27,307 nt of DNA from CAYJBH01 sp964371365 (GTDB lineage Bacteria; Bacillota; Clostridia; Oscillospirales; Ruminococcaceae): contig CAYJMO010000018.1 of NCBI GenBank assembly GCA_964371365.1, positions 1-27,307 of the forward strand. Direction: 5' to 3'. Both the position numbers and the translations under genes were made by a program. Below, piece by piece: positions 1 to 8,757 of the stretch. Within the stretch, counting starts at the first letter, position 1, and each line of letters starts with the position of its first letter. The notes beneath the pieces are model-generated. The model worked only from the letters and a program-made list of their open reading frames with translations, did not search any database and was not told the DNA's origin.

Positions 1-573
1 TTTAAGGACATATTCTTCTTCCCGGTGCTACTATCGGTGTCGGTCGTTGCACAGCTTTGGATATCCATCTATCACGGTGACTTCGGTCTTATCAATCAGC
101 TCGCCGAGAGTATGGGCATCGACTGGCAACAAACCTGGCTGAACGAGCCGATAAAGGGCATCATTGCCATCGTCATCGCCGACGCATGGAAAGGCATGGG
201 CTACCATATGCTAATTATCTACGCCGCCATGAAAAACGTCCCCGGTGTCTATTATGAGGCCGCCACTATCGACGGTGCAAGCAAGGCACGACAGTTTTTC
301 AACGTCACTCTTCCGCTTGTCGCACCGACCCTGCGCGTATGTTTTGTCATGTGTATCACCTTCGGTTTTCGTGCGTTCGAGATGATATTCCTTATGACCG
401 CAGGCGGTCCCGGCAACTATACCACCACCATGTCCATCATGATGTATGACGGTCTTTTTAAACTTCAAGAATACGGCTACGGCTCTGCCATCGCGGTTGT
501 CATTGTTGTCATATGCGTTGGAATGATGCTTATCATCAATCGACTCACACGCCGCTTTGAAGTAGAATATTAA
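1..573 (+). CDS. CUT1 sugar ABC transporter permease, MalF/UgpA-like (5' end outside window)
   Basis: The reading frame is open from base 1, so the N-terminus lies upstream of the window. About 190 residues are seen. They hold several hydrophobic membrane segments and the EAA loop of binding-protein-dependent permeases (YYEAATIDGASKARQF, near 250-300), which docks on the ATPase subunit. This subunit would pair with the permease that follows to move a sugar or oligosaccharide across the membrane. The TAA stop lies 15 bases before the next gene's likely start, so the two are in one operon. No ATPase gene is visible; CUT1 systems of this type often share a multitask ATPase encoded elsewhere. The substrate cannot be told from sequence. 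The binding protein is expected upstream. Confidence 0.93.
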   Translation, partial: FKDIFFFPVLLSVSVVAQLWISIYHGDFGLINQLAESMGIDWQQTWLNEPIKGIIAIVIADAWKGMGYHMLIIYAAMKNVPGVYYEAATIDGASKARQFFNVTLPLVAPTLRVCFVMCITFGFRAFEMIFLMTAGGPGNYTTTMSIMMYDGLFKLQEYGYGSAIAVVIVVICVGMMLIINRLTRRFEVEY

Positions 574-588
574 GAAAGGATTATGATT

Positions 589-1425
589 ATGAAAAAAGTT
601 AAATTTAGTCCTTTCCGTGGGTTGATATACCTTATTTTGACCGTATATGCCGTGCTCTGTCTGTATCCGGTCATATGGATGGGATTTTATTCCCTTAAAG
701 ACAACGAAGAAATTTTTATTACCAACCCGTTCGGTCCACCGATAATCCCAAGATGGGAGAACTATACACAGGCACTCAACCAGTTCGACATCGGCCTTTA
801 TTTCATGAACAGCGTCTATGTCGCCATCTTTTCCATGTTTTTTGGCATACTTTTTGCGCTGATGTTCACCTACGTCGTTGCAAGGGTTAAAAATCGCAAG
901 ATGAAGTCGGCGCACGCCTATATCATGGCAGGCATGTTCATCCCCATTCAGGCTATTATGACACCATTGGTTGTCATGGTGCGCACACTCGGTTTCACCA
1001 ACACCCTTTGGTCGCTTATTATTCCGTATATTGCGCTCAGCTTCCCCTTTGCGGTGATGGTGCTGTACGGTTTTTATGTCAGCCTACCGATGGAGTTGGA
1101 AGAGTCGGCTTATATGGAGGGCGCAGGTTTTTATCGCACCTACTTCCAGATTATTCTGCCGCAGATGAAATCGGCGATCTCGGTTCTGCTTATCTACCAA
1201 TTTATGACCAACTGGAACGAGTTCAGCCTGGCACTTATACTTATCACCGACAACGACCTCAAAACCCTGCCGCTCGGTCTCGCCGGATTTTACGGCATGT
1301 TCTCCACCGAATGGGGTCCCATCGGTGCGGCGCTGGTCATAGCGAGTGCTCCGGTCGTTATACTATACCTCTTCTTCAGCAACAGAGTGAGCGAATCCAT
1401 GGCTCTGACCGGACTTAAGAATTAG
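589..1425 (+). CDS. CUT1 sugar ABC transporter permease, MalG/UgpE-like
   Basis: This is the second membrane subunit of the sugar importer, about 278 residues. It has an N-terminal membrane segment (LIYLILTVYAVLCLYPVIWM), further hydrophobic helices, and the EAA loop LEESAYMEGAGFYRTYF in the second half, followed by a helix ending in the typical C-terminal region of MalG-like proteins. Two start codons are possible, 583 and 589. The ribosome site AGAAAGGA ends at 580, only 2 bases from 583 but 8 bases from 589, so I place the start at 589. It stops with TAG, 23 bases before the histidine kinase gene, which suggests co-transcription with the sensor system. Confidence 0.93.
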   Translation: MKKVKFSPFRGLIYLILTVYAVLCLYPVIWMGFYSLKDNEEIFITNPFGPPIIPRWENYTQALNQFDIGLYFMNSVYVAIFSMFFGILFALMFTYVVARVKNRKMKSAHAYIMAGMFIPIQAIMTPLVVMVRTLGFTNTLWSLIIPYIALSFPFAVMVLYGFYVSLPMELEESAYMEGAGFYRTYFQIILPQMKSAISVLLIYQFMTNWNEFSLALILITDNDLKTLPLGLAGFYGMFSTEWGPIGAALVIASAPVVILYLFFSNRVSESMALTGLKN

Positions 1426-1448
1426 CACGAATATTTCGAGATTACCTA

Positions 1449-3212
1449 ATGAAAACCACAATTCGCAACAGAATAACAAGGACGTTTATAGCATTCTTTT
1501 TGGTGTTAATTGTTTGCGTTGTTGCGGTAATTCAGATCATCTACCGCGAACTTTCTCTTGAAAGTTACGCACAGGCACACAGATATGAAAGCGTCTCGGT
1601 GGCTAACGCCATCGAGACGATTCATGCAAATATAAAAAATGAATGCAACAACCTGATTTTTACACTCAATGATACCCTGCATCTCCAAACGGGACCGGAT
1701 TATCCCGACTTTTTCAGTAGCTACACCTCCGCAAAGATTCGCACCTCGTTTGAGAGCAGTTTTTTAAAGCTCCCTTATGCTGCGAGCATTGCGGTTTTAT
1801 ATAACAACGGTGACCTATATCTCGTCAACAGTGACTCAAGACTCCTATTGATGCAGAATGTTGACGATGCAACAAAGAACCTTCGCGACAACAATATCAC
1901 CACCACCGGCAGATGGTTGTTCAACGGTGAACTCGACAGCGAAATATTCGGTGGTGGAGGTATTAGGTATGCAAAGTCGTTGCGAGAGATAGGTTCCAAC
2001 ATCACACTCGGATATATTATTATAACACTCAACGAACATGATTATTATTCCGCCTACATAAGAGACGCAAAGCTGGAAAATTCGCGCTATCTCTTGATAA
2101 ATGACGGTTTAATTGTCAGCAGTGATGATCGTGAAATTGTTGATTCACTATCCAACATGACCTATAACGATGCGTTGGAATATAGTGGTGCAACTATCGA
2201 TAGTCTTAATAATGATAACGGATTTATAAAACATAGATATGCCGTGGATAACTTTATACTTTTATCCGGTTATGATATCAGTGCGGATATTGCGGATTTA
2301 AACACCATTACTATTTTCATTATCATTGTCGCGGTGATCGTCATGTTGTTTTTGTATCTTGCGGTGGTCGCCCTGTCCCGACACATCGCAAGCCCTATAG
2401 CCACCCTCTCGGCACACATGGTGCGCACGCCGAATGAACTGCCGCAAAAGCTCACCGACCGCTCCAGATACCATGAGACGGATCTGCTTATCGACAGTTA
2501 TAACATGATGATAGACCAAAACCATCAGCTATTTTTGAGCATAGGGGAGGAGAAGCGTGAGCGACGGCAGTTAGAGATGCGGCTATTACAGGCGCAGATT
2601 AAGCCCCACTTTTTATACAACACCCTCGACACCGTCTACTGTCTGAACGGCATGGGTCGTGTGGAGGAGGCAAACTTTGTAATCAAGGCACTCGCCGGCT
2701 ACTATCGCCTTGCCCTCTCCCATGGAGCCGAGTTGATATCACTCAAAAAGGAGTTTAATGCGGTGGAACGATATCTCGAGATACAATCGGTGCGCTACAA
2801 CGACACGTTGTCTTACGATATAGAACTGTCGGATGAACTTGGTGAGATAATAGTGCCGAAACTCACCCTCCAACCACTTGTAGAAAATGCAATCTATCAT
2901 GGGATAAAGCCAACCCATCGAAGGGGGAACATTCAACTCTTTGCAAAGAGCGAAGGCGATTCGGTCATAATTTCGGTCAAGGATGATGGTATGGGCATGA
3001 CAGATGAGCGTTTTAGACAGTGCGTCAGCGGCGAGGTTGATGATAAGGACGAGTATGGATTTGGTCTGAAAAACGTAGTCGACCGAATACGACTTTTTTA
3101 CGGTGAAAAGGGTTGGGTAGAGCACGTCAAGGTGCAAAGCGGTTGTCACCTTGCTCTGCACCTACCAATGCGGATGGAAAAAGAAGAGGAGCACAGAGAG
3201 GCATTATTATGA
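1449..3212 (+). CDS. YesM-family sensor histidine kinase
   Basis: This 587-residue membrane kinase of the LytS/YesM class likely senses an extracellular sugar or cell-wall signal and phosphorylates the regulator encoded next. It has an N-terminal membrane helix (about residues 10-32), a long extracellular sensor region, and a second membrane helix near 281-308 (TIFIIIVAVIVMLFLYLAVV). A HAMP-like linker follows, then the His_kinase box with QAQIKPHFLYNTLD (phospho-accepting His387). The ATPase domain has the N-box LQPLVENAIYHGI, the G1 box DDGMGM and the G2 motif GFGLKNVVDRI. Its TGA stop overlaps the regulator's ATG (ATGA), so translation is probably coupled. Such pairs in Clostridia commonly control the adjacent sugar ABC transporter. 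Confidence 0.93.
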   Translation: MKTTIRNRITRTFIAFFLVLIVCVVAVIQIIYRELSLESYAQAHRYESVSVANAIETIHANIKNECNNLIFTLNDTLHLQTGPDYPDFFSSYTSAKIRTSFESSFLKLPYAASIAVLYNNGDLYLVNSDSRLLLMQNVDDATKNLRDNNITTTGRWLFNGELDSEIFGGGGIRYAKSLREIGSNITLGYIIITLNEHDYYSAYIRDAKLENSRYLLINDGLIVSSDDREIVDSLSNMTYNDALEYSGATIDSLNNDNGFIKHRYAVDNFILLSGYDISADIADLNTITIFIIIVAVIVMLFLYLAVVALSRHIASPIATLSAHMVRTPNELPQKLTDRSRYHETDLLIDSYNMMIDQNHQLFLSIGEEKRERRQLEMRLLQAQIKPHFLYNTLDTVYCLNGMGRVEEANFVIKALAGYYRLALSHGAELISLKKEFNAVERYLEIQSVRYNDTLSYDIELSDELGEIIVPKLTLQPLVENAIYHGIKPTHRRGNIQLFAKSEGDSVIISVKDDGMGMTDERFRQCVSGEVDDKDEYGFGLKNVVDRIRLFYGEKGWVEHVKVQSGCHLALHLPMRMEKEEEHREALL

Positions 3213-4342
3213 TGTATAGTGTCATGTTGGTGGACGATGAGAACATTTTTCTCGATTTCATGCAACGGGTTGTAGATTGGGAAGAGCAGGACTGTGAGAT
3301 AGTATCAACCGCAAAAAGCGGCGAGGAGGCACTGGAGAAGATAAAAGAGCTTCAACCGGATATCGCATTCATGGACATCAGCATGGCAAAGATGAACGGG
3401 CTTGAGGTGAGTGAACAGGTTAAAAATCTCGGCATACCTACAGAGATTATTATCACGACGGCGCATGACGACTTTCGCTACGCAAGGCAGGCGATAAAAC
3501 TGGAGGTCTCGGATTATCTTCTAAAACCTTTTGACGCGGAGGAGTTGTTGCGTTCGTTAAGTATAGCAAAAACCTCGGTGTTGAAATTGCGAGAGGCACA
3601 CATCACTGCGCGGGAAAATGCGCTATTTCGCATGGTGGAAAACCTCGATATGGAAACCTCGTACAGTGTCGGTGATATGGATAGCTTTATCGATCATTTT
3701 GAACGACAGGATTATTCCAGTGTCGACGACGAAATAATTAAACTGTTCGGTGTTAACAATGAGGGTCTTTTTTCCTTTCAATACGCCCTTTCGGTCTATC
3801 ATACTTTGGTGGTCACGGTTTATAACAGATACCACAACAACATCAAATCAAATCGATCGGAATTTATAAAAAAACAGCTGATGATTGCAAACCGACTCAA
3901 TGATTGTTCCACCGCCGAACAGCTGCGCAGTGTTCTCCGAGAGAGTGTTTTTGAGTTGTTGAGCGATTGTATGCCGGTGCAAAAGAGCGGAAAAAAACAA
4001 ATTTTAATGCAAAGGATAGAGCAGTATCTGACCGACAACTATCAAAATACCGGTCTTACGGTGGACGACATCGCGAGAGAGCTCTACTTTGAAAACAGCT
4101 ATCTTCGACGTACATACAAATCCATGACCGGCATGACCATCATAAACCGCTTAGAGGAAATACGGCTCTCACGTGCAAAGGAGCTGTTAAAAACCGGCGA
4201 AATTGTGCAAAGTGAGATTGCACTGCTGTGTGGTTTTTCCGATCAGTATTATTTTAGTAAACGGTTTAAACAGGTCTGCGGTGAAACTCCGACGGAATAT
4301 AAAAATAGGATGTTGACAGGCGATGTTCAACTATATGTATAA
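3209..4342 (+). CDS. AraC-type response regulator, YesN-like
   Basis: This 377-residue DNA-binding response regulator is the partner of the kinase just upstream. The N-terminal receiver domain has the acidic pocket VDDEN (residues 8-12), the predicted phospho-acceptor Asp56 in FMDISM, and the conserved Lys in LLKPF. A poorly conserved middle region follows, then two C-terminal AraC helix-turn-helix units (about 270-375; LTVDDIARELYFENSYLRRTY and EIALLCGFSDQYYFSKRFK, the latter ending in the AraC signature). The frame is open upstream to 3113, but the start at 3209 gives the ATGA overlap with the kinase stop and a ribosome site AGAGAGG 7 bases upstream. It likely activates the transporter and URO-D genes of this locus. 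Confidence 0.92.
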   Translation: MMYSVMLVDDENIFLDFMQRVVDWEEQDCEIVSTAKSGEEALEKIKELQPDIAFMDISMAKMNGLEVSEQVKNLGIPTEIIITTAHDDFRYARQAIKLEVSDYLLKPFDAEELLRSLSIAKTSVLKLREAHITARENALFRMVENLDMETSYSVGDMDSFIDHFERQDYSSVDDEIIKLFGVNNEGLFSFQYALSVYHTLVVTVYNRYHNNIKSNRSEFIKKQLMIANRLNDCSTAEQLRSVLRESVFELLSDCMPVQKSGKKQILMQRIEQYLTDNYQNTGLTVDDIARELYFENSYLRRTYKSMTGMTIINRLEEIRLSRAKELLKTGEIVQSEIALLCGFSDQYYFSKRFKQVCGETPTEYKNRMLTGDVQLYV

Positions 4343-4360
4343 TGAAAGGATTGTATACTC

Positions 4361-5581
4361 ATGGTAACAAACGAACGAGAGTATCTGCGGGAACTTGCAA
4401 AAAAACAGTTAGAATATGCGATGCTACCGACAACACAGCAAAAGATAAAGAGATGGTATGACCACAACCGCCTCAAAGGGGAGCAACCGATGGTGGTGAT
4501 GGAGGTGCAGAGTTTTTGGGGTGAAATTCTGCCGGAGATGAAATGCTCCGACCCTAAAATGCGCGAAATAGAGCGAAAGCTTCAACAAAGTATAACTGCA
4601 CATGAACTCATTGACGATGACCGTGTCATTCCGGACTTTTTTCCTGTCGAGGTTGTCATCAACCGTAAAATGTGGCAACAGGAGGTCGGGCGAACCTACG
4701 CCGACGATGGTCTTGGCTACCACATTGACCCAATCCTCGAGGATTTGGAGGAGGATTTAGAAAAGTTAAAGCCGACCATTAACAGCTATGACGCCGAGAA
4801 AACAAGCCTAAACATCGCTCTCGCGGAGGAGACGCTCGGTGATATCCTACCGATAAAAAAGGTCAACACTCTCAACTACTGGGAGTTTGGTATAACCCAA
4901 CTTGTCGTCAACCTGATGGGAATGGAGAATATGTTTATCTCCATGATGACGACCCCCGACGAGTTTCACACCCTCATGCAGTTTGTGGTGGATGACCTTG
5001 TCCGACTGTTGAGGTTTGAGGAGGAGAACGACATCCTCTTTTTAAACAACGGCAACGACTATATGGGCAGTGGTAGTTTTTGTTTCAATGACGAGCTCGT
5101 CGGTGACGGTGGTAGGGTCAAAAGTGTCCACACATTTGGTCACCTCAACTCTCAGGAGACGGTCGGTGTATCGCCCGAGATGTACAAGGAGTTTATCTAC
5201 CCCTATTATCTTGAGCTGTCAAAGCAGTTCGGATTACTCTATTACGGCTGTTGTGAGCCGGTGCACGACTTTTTTGACGACTGTGTTGAGAACTACCACA
5301 ACCTGCGAAAGGTCTCGATATCTCCTTGGTGTGACGAGGATATCATGTCACGCAAGCTTGCAGGCAGAGATATAATCTATTCAAGAAAGCCGTCCCCTAA
5401 CTTTATCGGCATAGAGAAAGAGTTGGACGAGTCGGCATTCCGCGATTACATTGCCAAGACAGCGAGATTGACCAAGGACTGCAAAAAAGAGGTGTTGTTT
5501 CGGGACATCTACCGTCTAAACGGCAACAGGGATAAGTTGAACCGCGCTGTGCAGATAGTTCGCGAAGAATTTTTAAGATAA
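4361..5581 (+). CDS. URO-D superfamily protein, putative non-heme enzyme (first of pair)
   Basis: This protein has 406 residues and resembles the uroporphyrinogen decarboxylase/cobalamin-methyltransferase TIM-barrel superfamily by overall length and C-terminal features. It is not a canonical HemE, because the usual N-terminal HemE motifs are absent. The segment YYGCCEPVHD (Cys297, Cys298, His302) lies where corrinoid methyltransferases of the MtaA/MtbA type carry a zinc-binding HxCG strand, so a metal- or thiolate-dependent methyl-transfer or lyase role is possible; that placement is inference. It begins with ATG after GAAAGGA with 10 bases of spacing, 18 bases after the regulator. A second, divergent URO-D protein follows by 25 bases, and no heme-pathway or corrinoid gene is nearby. 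The substrate is unknown, but the context points to something imported by the sugar transporter. Confidence 0.75.
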   Translation: MVTNEREYLRELAKKQLEYAMLPTTQQKIKRWYDHNRLKGEQPMVVMEVQSFWGEILPEMKCSDPKMREIERKLQQSITAHELIDDDRVIPDFFPVEVVINRKMWQQEVGRTYADDGLGYHIDPILEDLEEDLEKLKPTINSYDAEKTSLNIALAEETLGDILPIKKVNTLNYWEFGITQLVVNLMGMENMFISMMTTPDEFHTLMQFVVDDLVRLLRFEEENDILFLNNGNDYMGSGSFCFNDELVGDGGRVKSVHTFGHLNSQETVGVSPEMYKEFIYPYYLELSKQFGLLYYGCCEPVHDFFDDCVENYHNLRKVSISPWCDEDIMSRKLAGRDIIYSRKPSPNFIGIEKELDESAFRDYIAKTARLTKDCKKEVLFRDIYRLNGNRDKLNRAVQIVREEFLR

Positions 5582-5606
5582 CTATTGGTAGAAAGGAATA
5601 TAAGAT

Positions 5607-6671
5607 ATGCTTTACTGCGAGAATTTTGACGCTATAACGAAAAAACACGCCGAATTCTGGGCAAGGGAAAACCATGATCGTCCTCTGCTCAGCATAACCG
5701 CCCCAAAAGATGGAGCAAAGCCCCTTCCTGTCTCAAATCATGCCTCGCTGAAAGAGCGCTGGTGTGATGTTGAATACATGTTAAAATGCGCAGAGCACAG
5801 GATGCAAAACGTATTTTTTGCCGGTGACGCACTGCCTCAGCATTGGGCGAACCTCGGACCGGATATCTTTGCGGCACTCTACGGCACCGAGCTGGAATTC
5901 GGTGAGGACACAAGCTGGGCCGAACCTTTTATGACCGACGACGATGTCGAGAATTTCACCGGAATTTCATTGAAAAAGGACGGAGAATACTACAAAAAAA
6001 TAGGCGAGATGACGAGTGCATTGACCGAGTTCGCTCGGGACAAATTTATAGTCGGAGTGACCGACCTGCACCCCGGTGTCGACGCATTAGTCGCTATGCG
6101 CGGCCCGCAGGAGCTTTGCATCGATACCCTTGACAACCCGGAGTTTTTCTGCAAGGGTGCATTTGCATTGCTGGATGGGTTTAAGGAGGTTTTTAACGAC
6201 CATTACGCCCTCACCTCAAAATATCAAGGCGGCACCACCAACTGGATGGGGATATGGCACCCGGGTCGTTGGTATGTGACCAGCTGTGACTTCTCCTGCA
6301 TGATAAGCGAGCAGATGTTCGAGGATTTTGTCATACCGGAGCTGATTGAGGAGATTAAGTTTTTGGATGCGAGCGTCTACCACCTTGACGGGCCGGACGC
6401 GCTCAAACATCTTGACCGACTATTGCAGATAGAGGAGCTAAAGGGTATACAGTGGGTCTACGGTGCAGGGCAACCCACCGCCGTACACTGGATTGATGTC
6501 ATCAAAAAGATACAAAATTCCGGTAAATCGGTGCAGATAAACGCCGAACCGCACGAGCTGAAAACACTGCTTGAAAACGTGTCGCCGGAGGGGATTATGT
6601 ATTGCATAACCGCCGAGAACGAAGAACAGGCGAAAGAATTGGTCAAAATGGCTGAAAATTTCAAAAAGTAA
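5607..6671 (+). CDS. URO-D superfamily protein, putative non-heme enzyme (second of pair)
   Basis: This 354-residue protein belongs to the same broad superfamily as its upstream neighbour but is clearly different in sequence. Visible marks are the N-terminal FWARENHDRPLLSITAP segment, and a C-terminal half with YHLDGPDALKHLDRLL and IQWVYGAGQPTAVHWIDV, which resemble beta-strand/loop ends of the barrel. The distinctive HLDGP segment may form part of the active site. The start is supported by GAAAGGAATATAAGAT before ATG. It ends the likely permease-kinase-regulator-URO-D operon, as an independent promoter follows at 6774. I can assign the superfamily but not the reaction; a role in breaking down a methylated or otherwise modified sugar is inference from context. 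Confidence 0.72.
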   Translation: MLYCENFDAITKKHAEFWARENHDRPLLSITAPKDGAKPLPVSNHASLKERWCDVEYMLKCAEHRMQNVFFAGDALPQHWANLGPDIFAALYGTELEFGEDTSWAEPFMTDDDVENFTGISLKKDGEYYKKIGEMTSALTEFARDKFIVGVTDLHPGVDALVAMRGPQELCIDTLDNPEFFCKGAFALLDGFKEVFNDHYALTSKYQGGTTNWMGIWHPGRWYVTSCDFSCMISEQMFEDFVIPELIEEIKFLDASVYHLDGPDALKHLDRLLQIEELKGIQWVYGAGQPTAVHWIDVIKKIQNSGKSVQINAEPHELKTLLENVSPEGIMYCITAENEEQAKELVKMAENFKK

Positions 6672-6773
6672 CTCAACAATTGTCAAAATTGGAATATTTG
6701 CGACCCTAAAATGTGATATCTATGTTTATTTCGCATAAATGTGTCTTTGTCACACACATTATTAAATAATCTG

Positions 6774-6802
6774 TTGACCTAATATATTATGTATTGTATA
6801 AT
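6774..6802 (+). promoter_or_regulatory. Sigma-A promoter for the chemoreceptor gene
   Basis: TTGACC at 6774-6779 and TATAAT at 6797-6802 are separated by exactly 17 bases, a near-consensus housekeeping promoter. The expected transcript would begin near 6809 and have a leader of roughly 70 bases. Just upstream, AATGTGT (6738-6744) and ACACATT (6754-6760) form a short inverted repeat that could be an operator, but nothing else supports that. Confidence 0.75.
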
Positions 6803-6881
6803 TAAATAGGAATATACTCGCTATTTTTAGCGGTAAATATAATAGAAAAACAATTATTTATAGAAAGGGACGGCAGAATAA

Positions 6882-8642
6882 ATGAAAAACATGAAAATTC
6901 GCACCAAGTTGATAGGTTCAATTGCTATAATTGTGGCATTACTGACCATCACATCGTTCGTGACGGTGTCCACATTAAACACCACCAACGACTCTTTAAG
7001 CGCCATTGGCAACGAAAATCTGCCGAGTATAGTCCTGCTTTGGGAGACTCAGACCGAGCTTAATGCACTAAAAGCCACCATGGCAAGTGCGCTCATGGCA
7101 CAATCTACCGAGGAAACTCTGCAGTTGCTTGAACAATCAACCGCAGAGGCGACGCATGCAATTTCCTTGATGAACGAGTACATAGCACTATATGACGGTA
7201 ATCAAAGTGACTTTGATACACTTAATACCGCACTAAGTAGCGCCGCGAGTATTCGGGGTGAGATTGTTTCACTTGCACAGGCAAACATCCCGGAGGATTC
7301 TGCTAAGGCATTTGTGATGTATACCGAGGAATACCTCCCGGTAATAAACACCGTTTTTGAAGAGATTGCGAAGTTTAGCAATAGTGAGGACACCGCAGCA
7401 AGCGATGCCGTCACCTCTGCCGCCGAGATGACCGAAATAATTGCCATTGTGGTTTATGTTGCCATTGCATTTAGTCTCATATTCAGTGTGATTGTGCTCA
7501 TAAGTCTTGTAAAAGGTATACTTACACCGGTGGGTGAGCTGACAAAAATTTCGGAGCAGATATATGCCGGCAACCTTAATATAGAGGTCAACTATGACTC
7601 GAACGATGAGCTCGGGCTGGTGGTAAAGCAGTTTAAAGAGTCTTGCGACACCATCAACGCATATATCACCGACATAACTATGGTCATGGGAATGTTTGCG
7701 GAGAAGAACTTTGTTCTTCCGGCACCTAACGTACCTTTCCGTGGCGACTTTAAAAGAATTGAAGAATCATTCGTCAGATTTACAAATGTAATTTCCGATG
7801 TCATGAGTCAGATAGGCAACGTCTCATCTCAGGTAGCCTCCGGTTCCGACCAGGTTTCCACCGGATCACAGGCACTTGCTCAGGGTGCTATTGAACAGGC
7901 GAGTTCTTTGCAGGAGCTTGCGGCGTCCATCTCCACCATTTCGGAGCAGGTTAAGCACAACGCCGCCAACTGCGACAAGGCAGGCGGTATGGCAAACGGT
8001 GTGGTCGAGGCGGTCAACACCAGCAATACACATATGGAGGATCTCATGACCTCCATGACCGAGATAGAATCTAAATCCAAAGAGATATCCAATATCATCA
8101 AAACCATTGAAGATATCGCATTCCAGACCAACATCTTAGCGCTAAACGCGGCGGTTGAGGCGGCAAGAGCAGGCGCGGCAGGTAAAGGCTTTGCGGTTGT
8201 TGCGGACGAGGTTCGAAACCTTGCCGGAAAATCGGCTCAGGCGGCAAAGAACACTACCGAGCTTATCGAGGGCTCAATACGTGCTATCGAGGACGGTGCA
8301 AATATGGCACGTATCACGGCGGCAGACCTTGAGAATGTCGTAGCAGGCGTCACCAGCACCACAGTTGTTATGGGTGAAATTCAGGAGGCAACCAACGAGC
8401 AGGCTACCTCTATCGAGCAGGTTAATGTAGGTCTTGATCAGATTTCTCAGGTCGTCCAGACCAACTCCGCCACCAGTGAGGAGAGTGCGGCGGCGAGTGA
8501 GGAGCTGTTCAGCCAATCGGATATGCTTAAAAATCTCATTGCAGATTTTAAACTTATCGGTGGGAATCAAGGTGTTACTAATAACATAGCATCAGCTCAG
8601 ATGCCCCCGACCATAACGGCGGACTACAGCGATAAATATTAA
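6882..8642 (+). CDS. Methyl-accepting chemotaxis protein
   Basis: This 586-residue transmembrane chemoreceptor signals to CheA/CheW. Parts in order: a membrane helix at about 8-30 (LIGSIAIIVALLTITSFVTV); an extracytoplasmic region of about 155 residues, largely helical and resembling a four-helix-bundle ligand domain; a second membrane helix at about 186-210; a HAMP domain; and the long cytoplasmic coiled coil. The highly conserved hairpin tip is present (AFQTNILALNAAVEAARAG followed by KGFAVVADEVRNLA). The start ATG follows AAAGGGACGG. It is a single-gene unit between its own promoter and a hairpin terminator. The ligand is unknown; its position after the sugar-uptake locus makes taxis toward that substrate possible but unproven. 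It implies that the organism is motile. Confidence 0.95.
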   Translation: MKNMKIRTKLIGSIAIIVALLTITSFVTVSTLNTTNDSLSAIGNENLPSIVLLWETQTELNALKATMASALMAQSTEETLQLLEQSTAEATHAISLMNEYIALYDGNQSDFDTLNTALSSAASIRGEIVSLAQANIPEDSAKAFVMYTEEYLPVINTVFEEIAKFSNSEDTAASDAVTSAAEMTEIIAIVVYVAIAFSLIFSVIVLISLVKGILTPVGELTKISEQIYAGNLNIEVNYDSNDELGLVVKQFKESCDTINAYITDITMVMGMFAEKNFVLPAPNVPFRGDFKRIEESFVRFTNVISDVMSQIGNVSSQVASGSDQVSTGSQALAQGAIEQASSLQELAASISTISEQVKHNAANCDKAGGMANGVVEAVNTSNTHMEDLMTSMTEIESKSKEISNIIKTIEDIAFQTNILALNAAVEAARAGAAGKGFAVVADEVRNLAGKSAQAAKNTTELIEGSIRAIEDGANMARITAADLENVVAGVTSTTVVMGEIQEATNEQATSIEQVNVGLDQISQVVQTNSATSEESAAASEELFSQSDMLKNLIADFKLIGGNQGVTNNIASAQMPPTITADYSDKY

Positions 8643-8659
8643 ACATAATTTTAAGTTTA

Positions 8660-8693
8660 GGGGTTGGGATATGAAAAATATTCCAATCCTTTT
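8660..8693 (+). terminator. Rho-independent terminator after the chemoreceptor gene
   Basis: GGGGTTGGGATAT (8660-8672) pairs with ATATTCCAATCC (8678-8689) through a 5-base loop GAAAA, making a stem of about 12 pairs with two G-U wobbles. It is followed by TTTT at 8690-8693. It begins 17 bases after the stop codon. Confidence 0.7.
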
Positions 8694-8709
8694 AATTAAA
8701 AGAGATTAA

Positions 8710-8731
8710 GTTTGAAAACAAATTTTCAAAC
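8710..8731 (+). promoter_or_regulatory. Perfect inverted repeat in the trxB-like leader
   Basis: GTTTGAAAA (8710-8718) and TTTTCAAAC (8723-8731) are exact reverse complements around CAAA. The repeat sits just before the ribosome binding site of the thioredoxin reductase-like gene and downstream of the chemoreceptor terminator. It could be an operator or a leader hairpin near the ribosome site; I cannot tell which. Confidence 0.45.
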
Positions 8732-8757
8732 ACCGAGAGAAAGGAATGGTCATAAAT

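Noticed and set aside
211..915. 234-residue frame on the minus strand opposite the permeases
   Set aside because: It is an antisense shadow; the plus strand encodes two recognisable permeases with EAA loops across the same bases.
6738..6760. Hairpin AATGTGT/ACACATT as a terminator of the URO-D operon
   Set aside because: The stem is only 7 pairs with a 9-base loop and has no T-run after it. It may be a weak operator, so I mention it only with the promoter.
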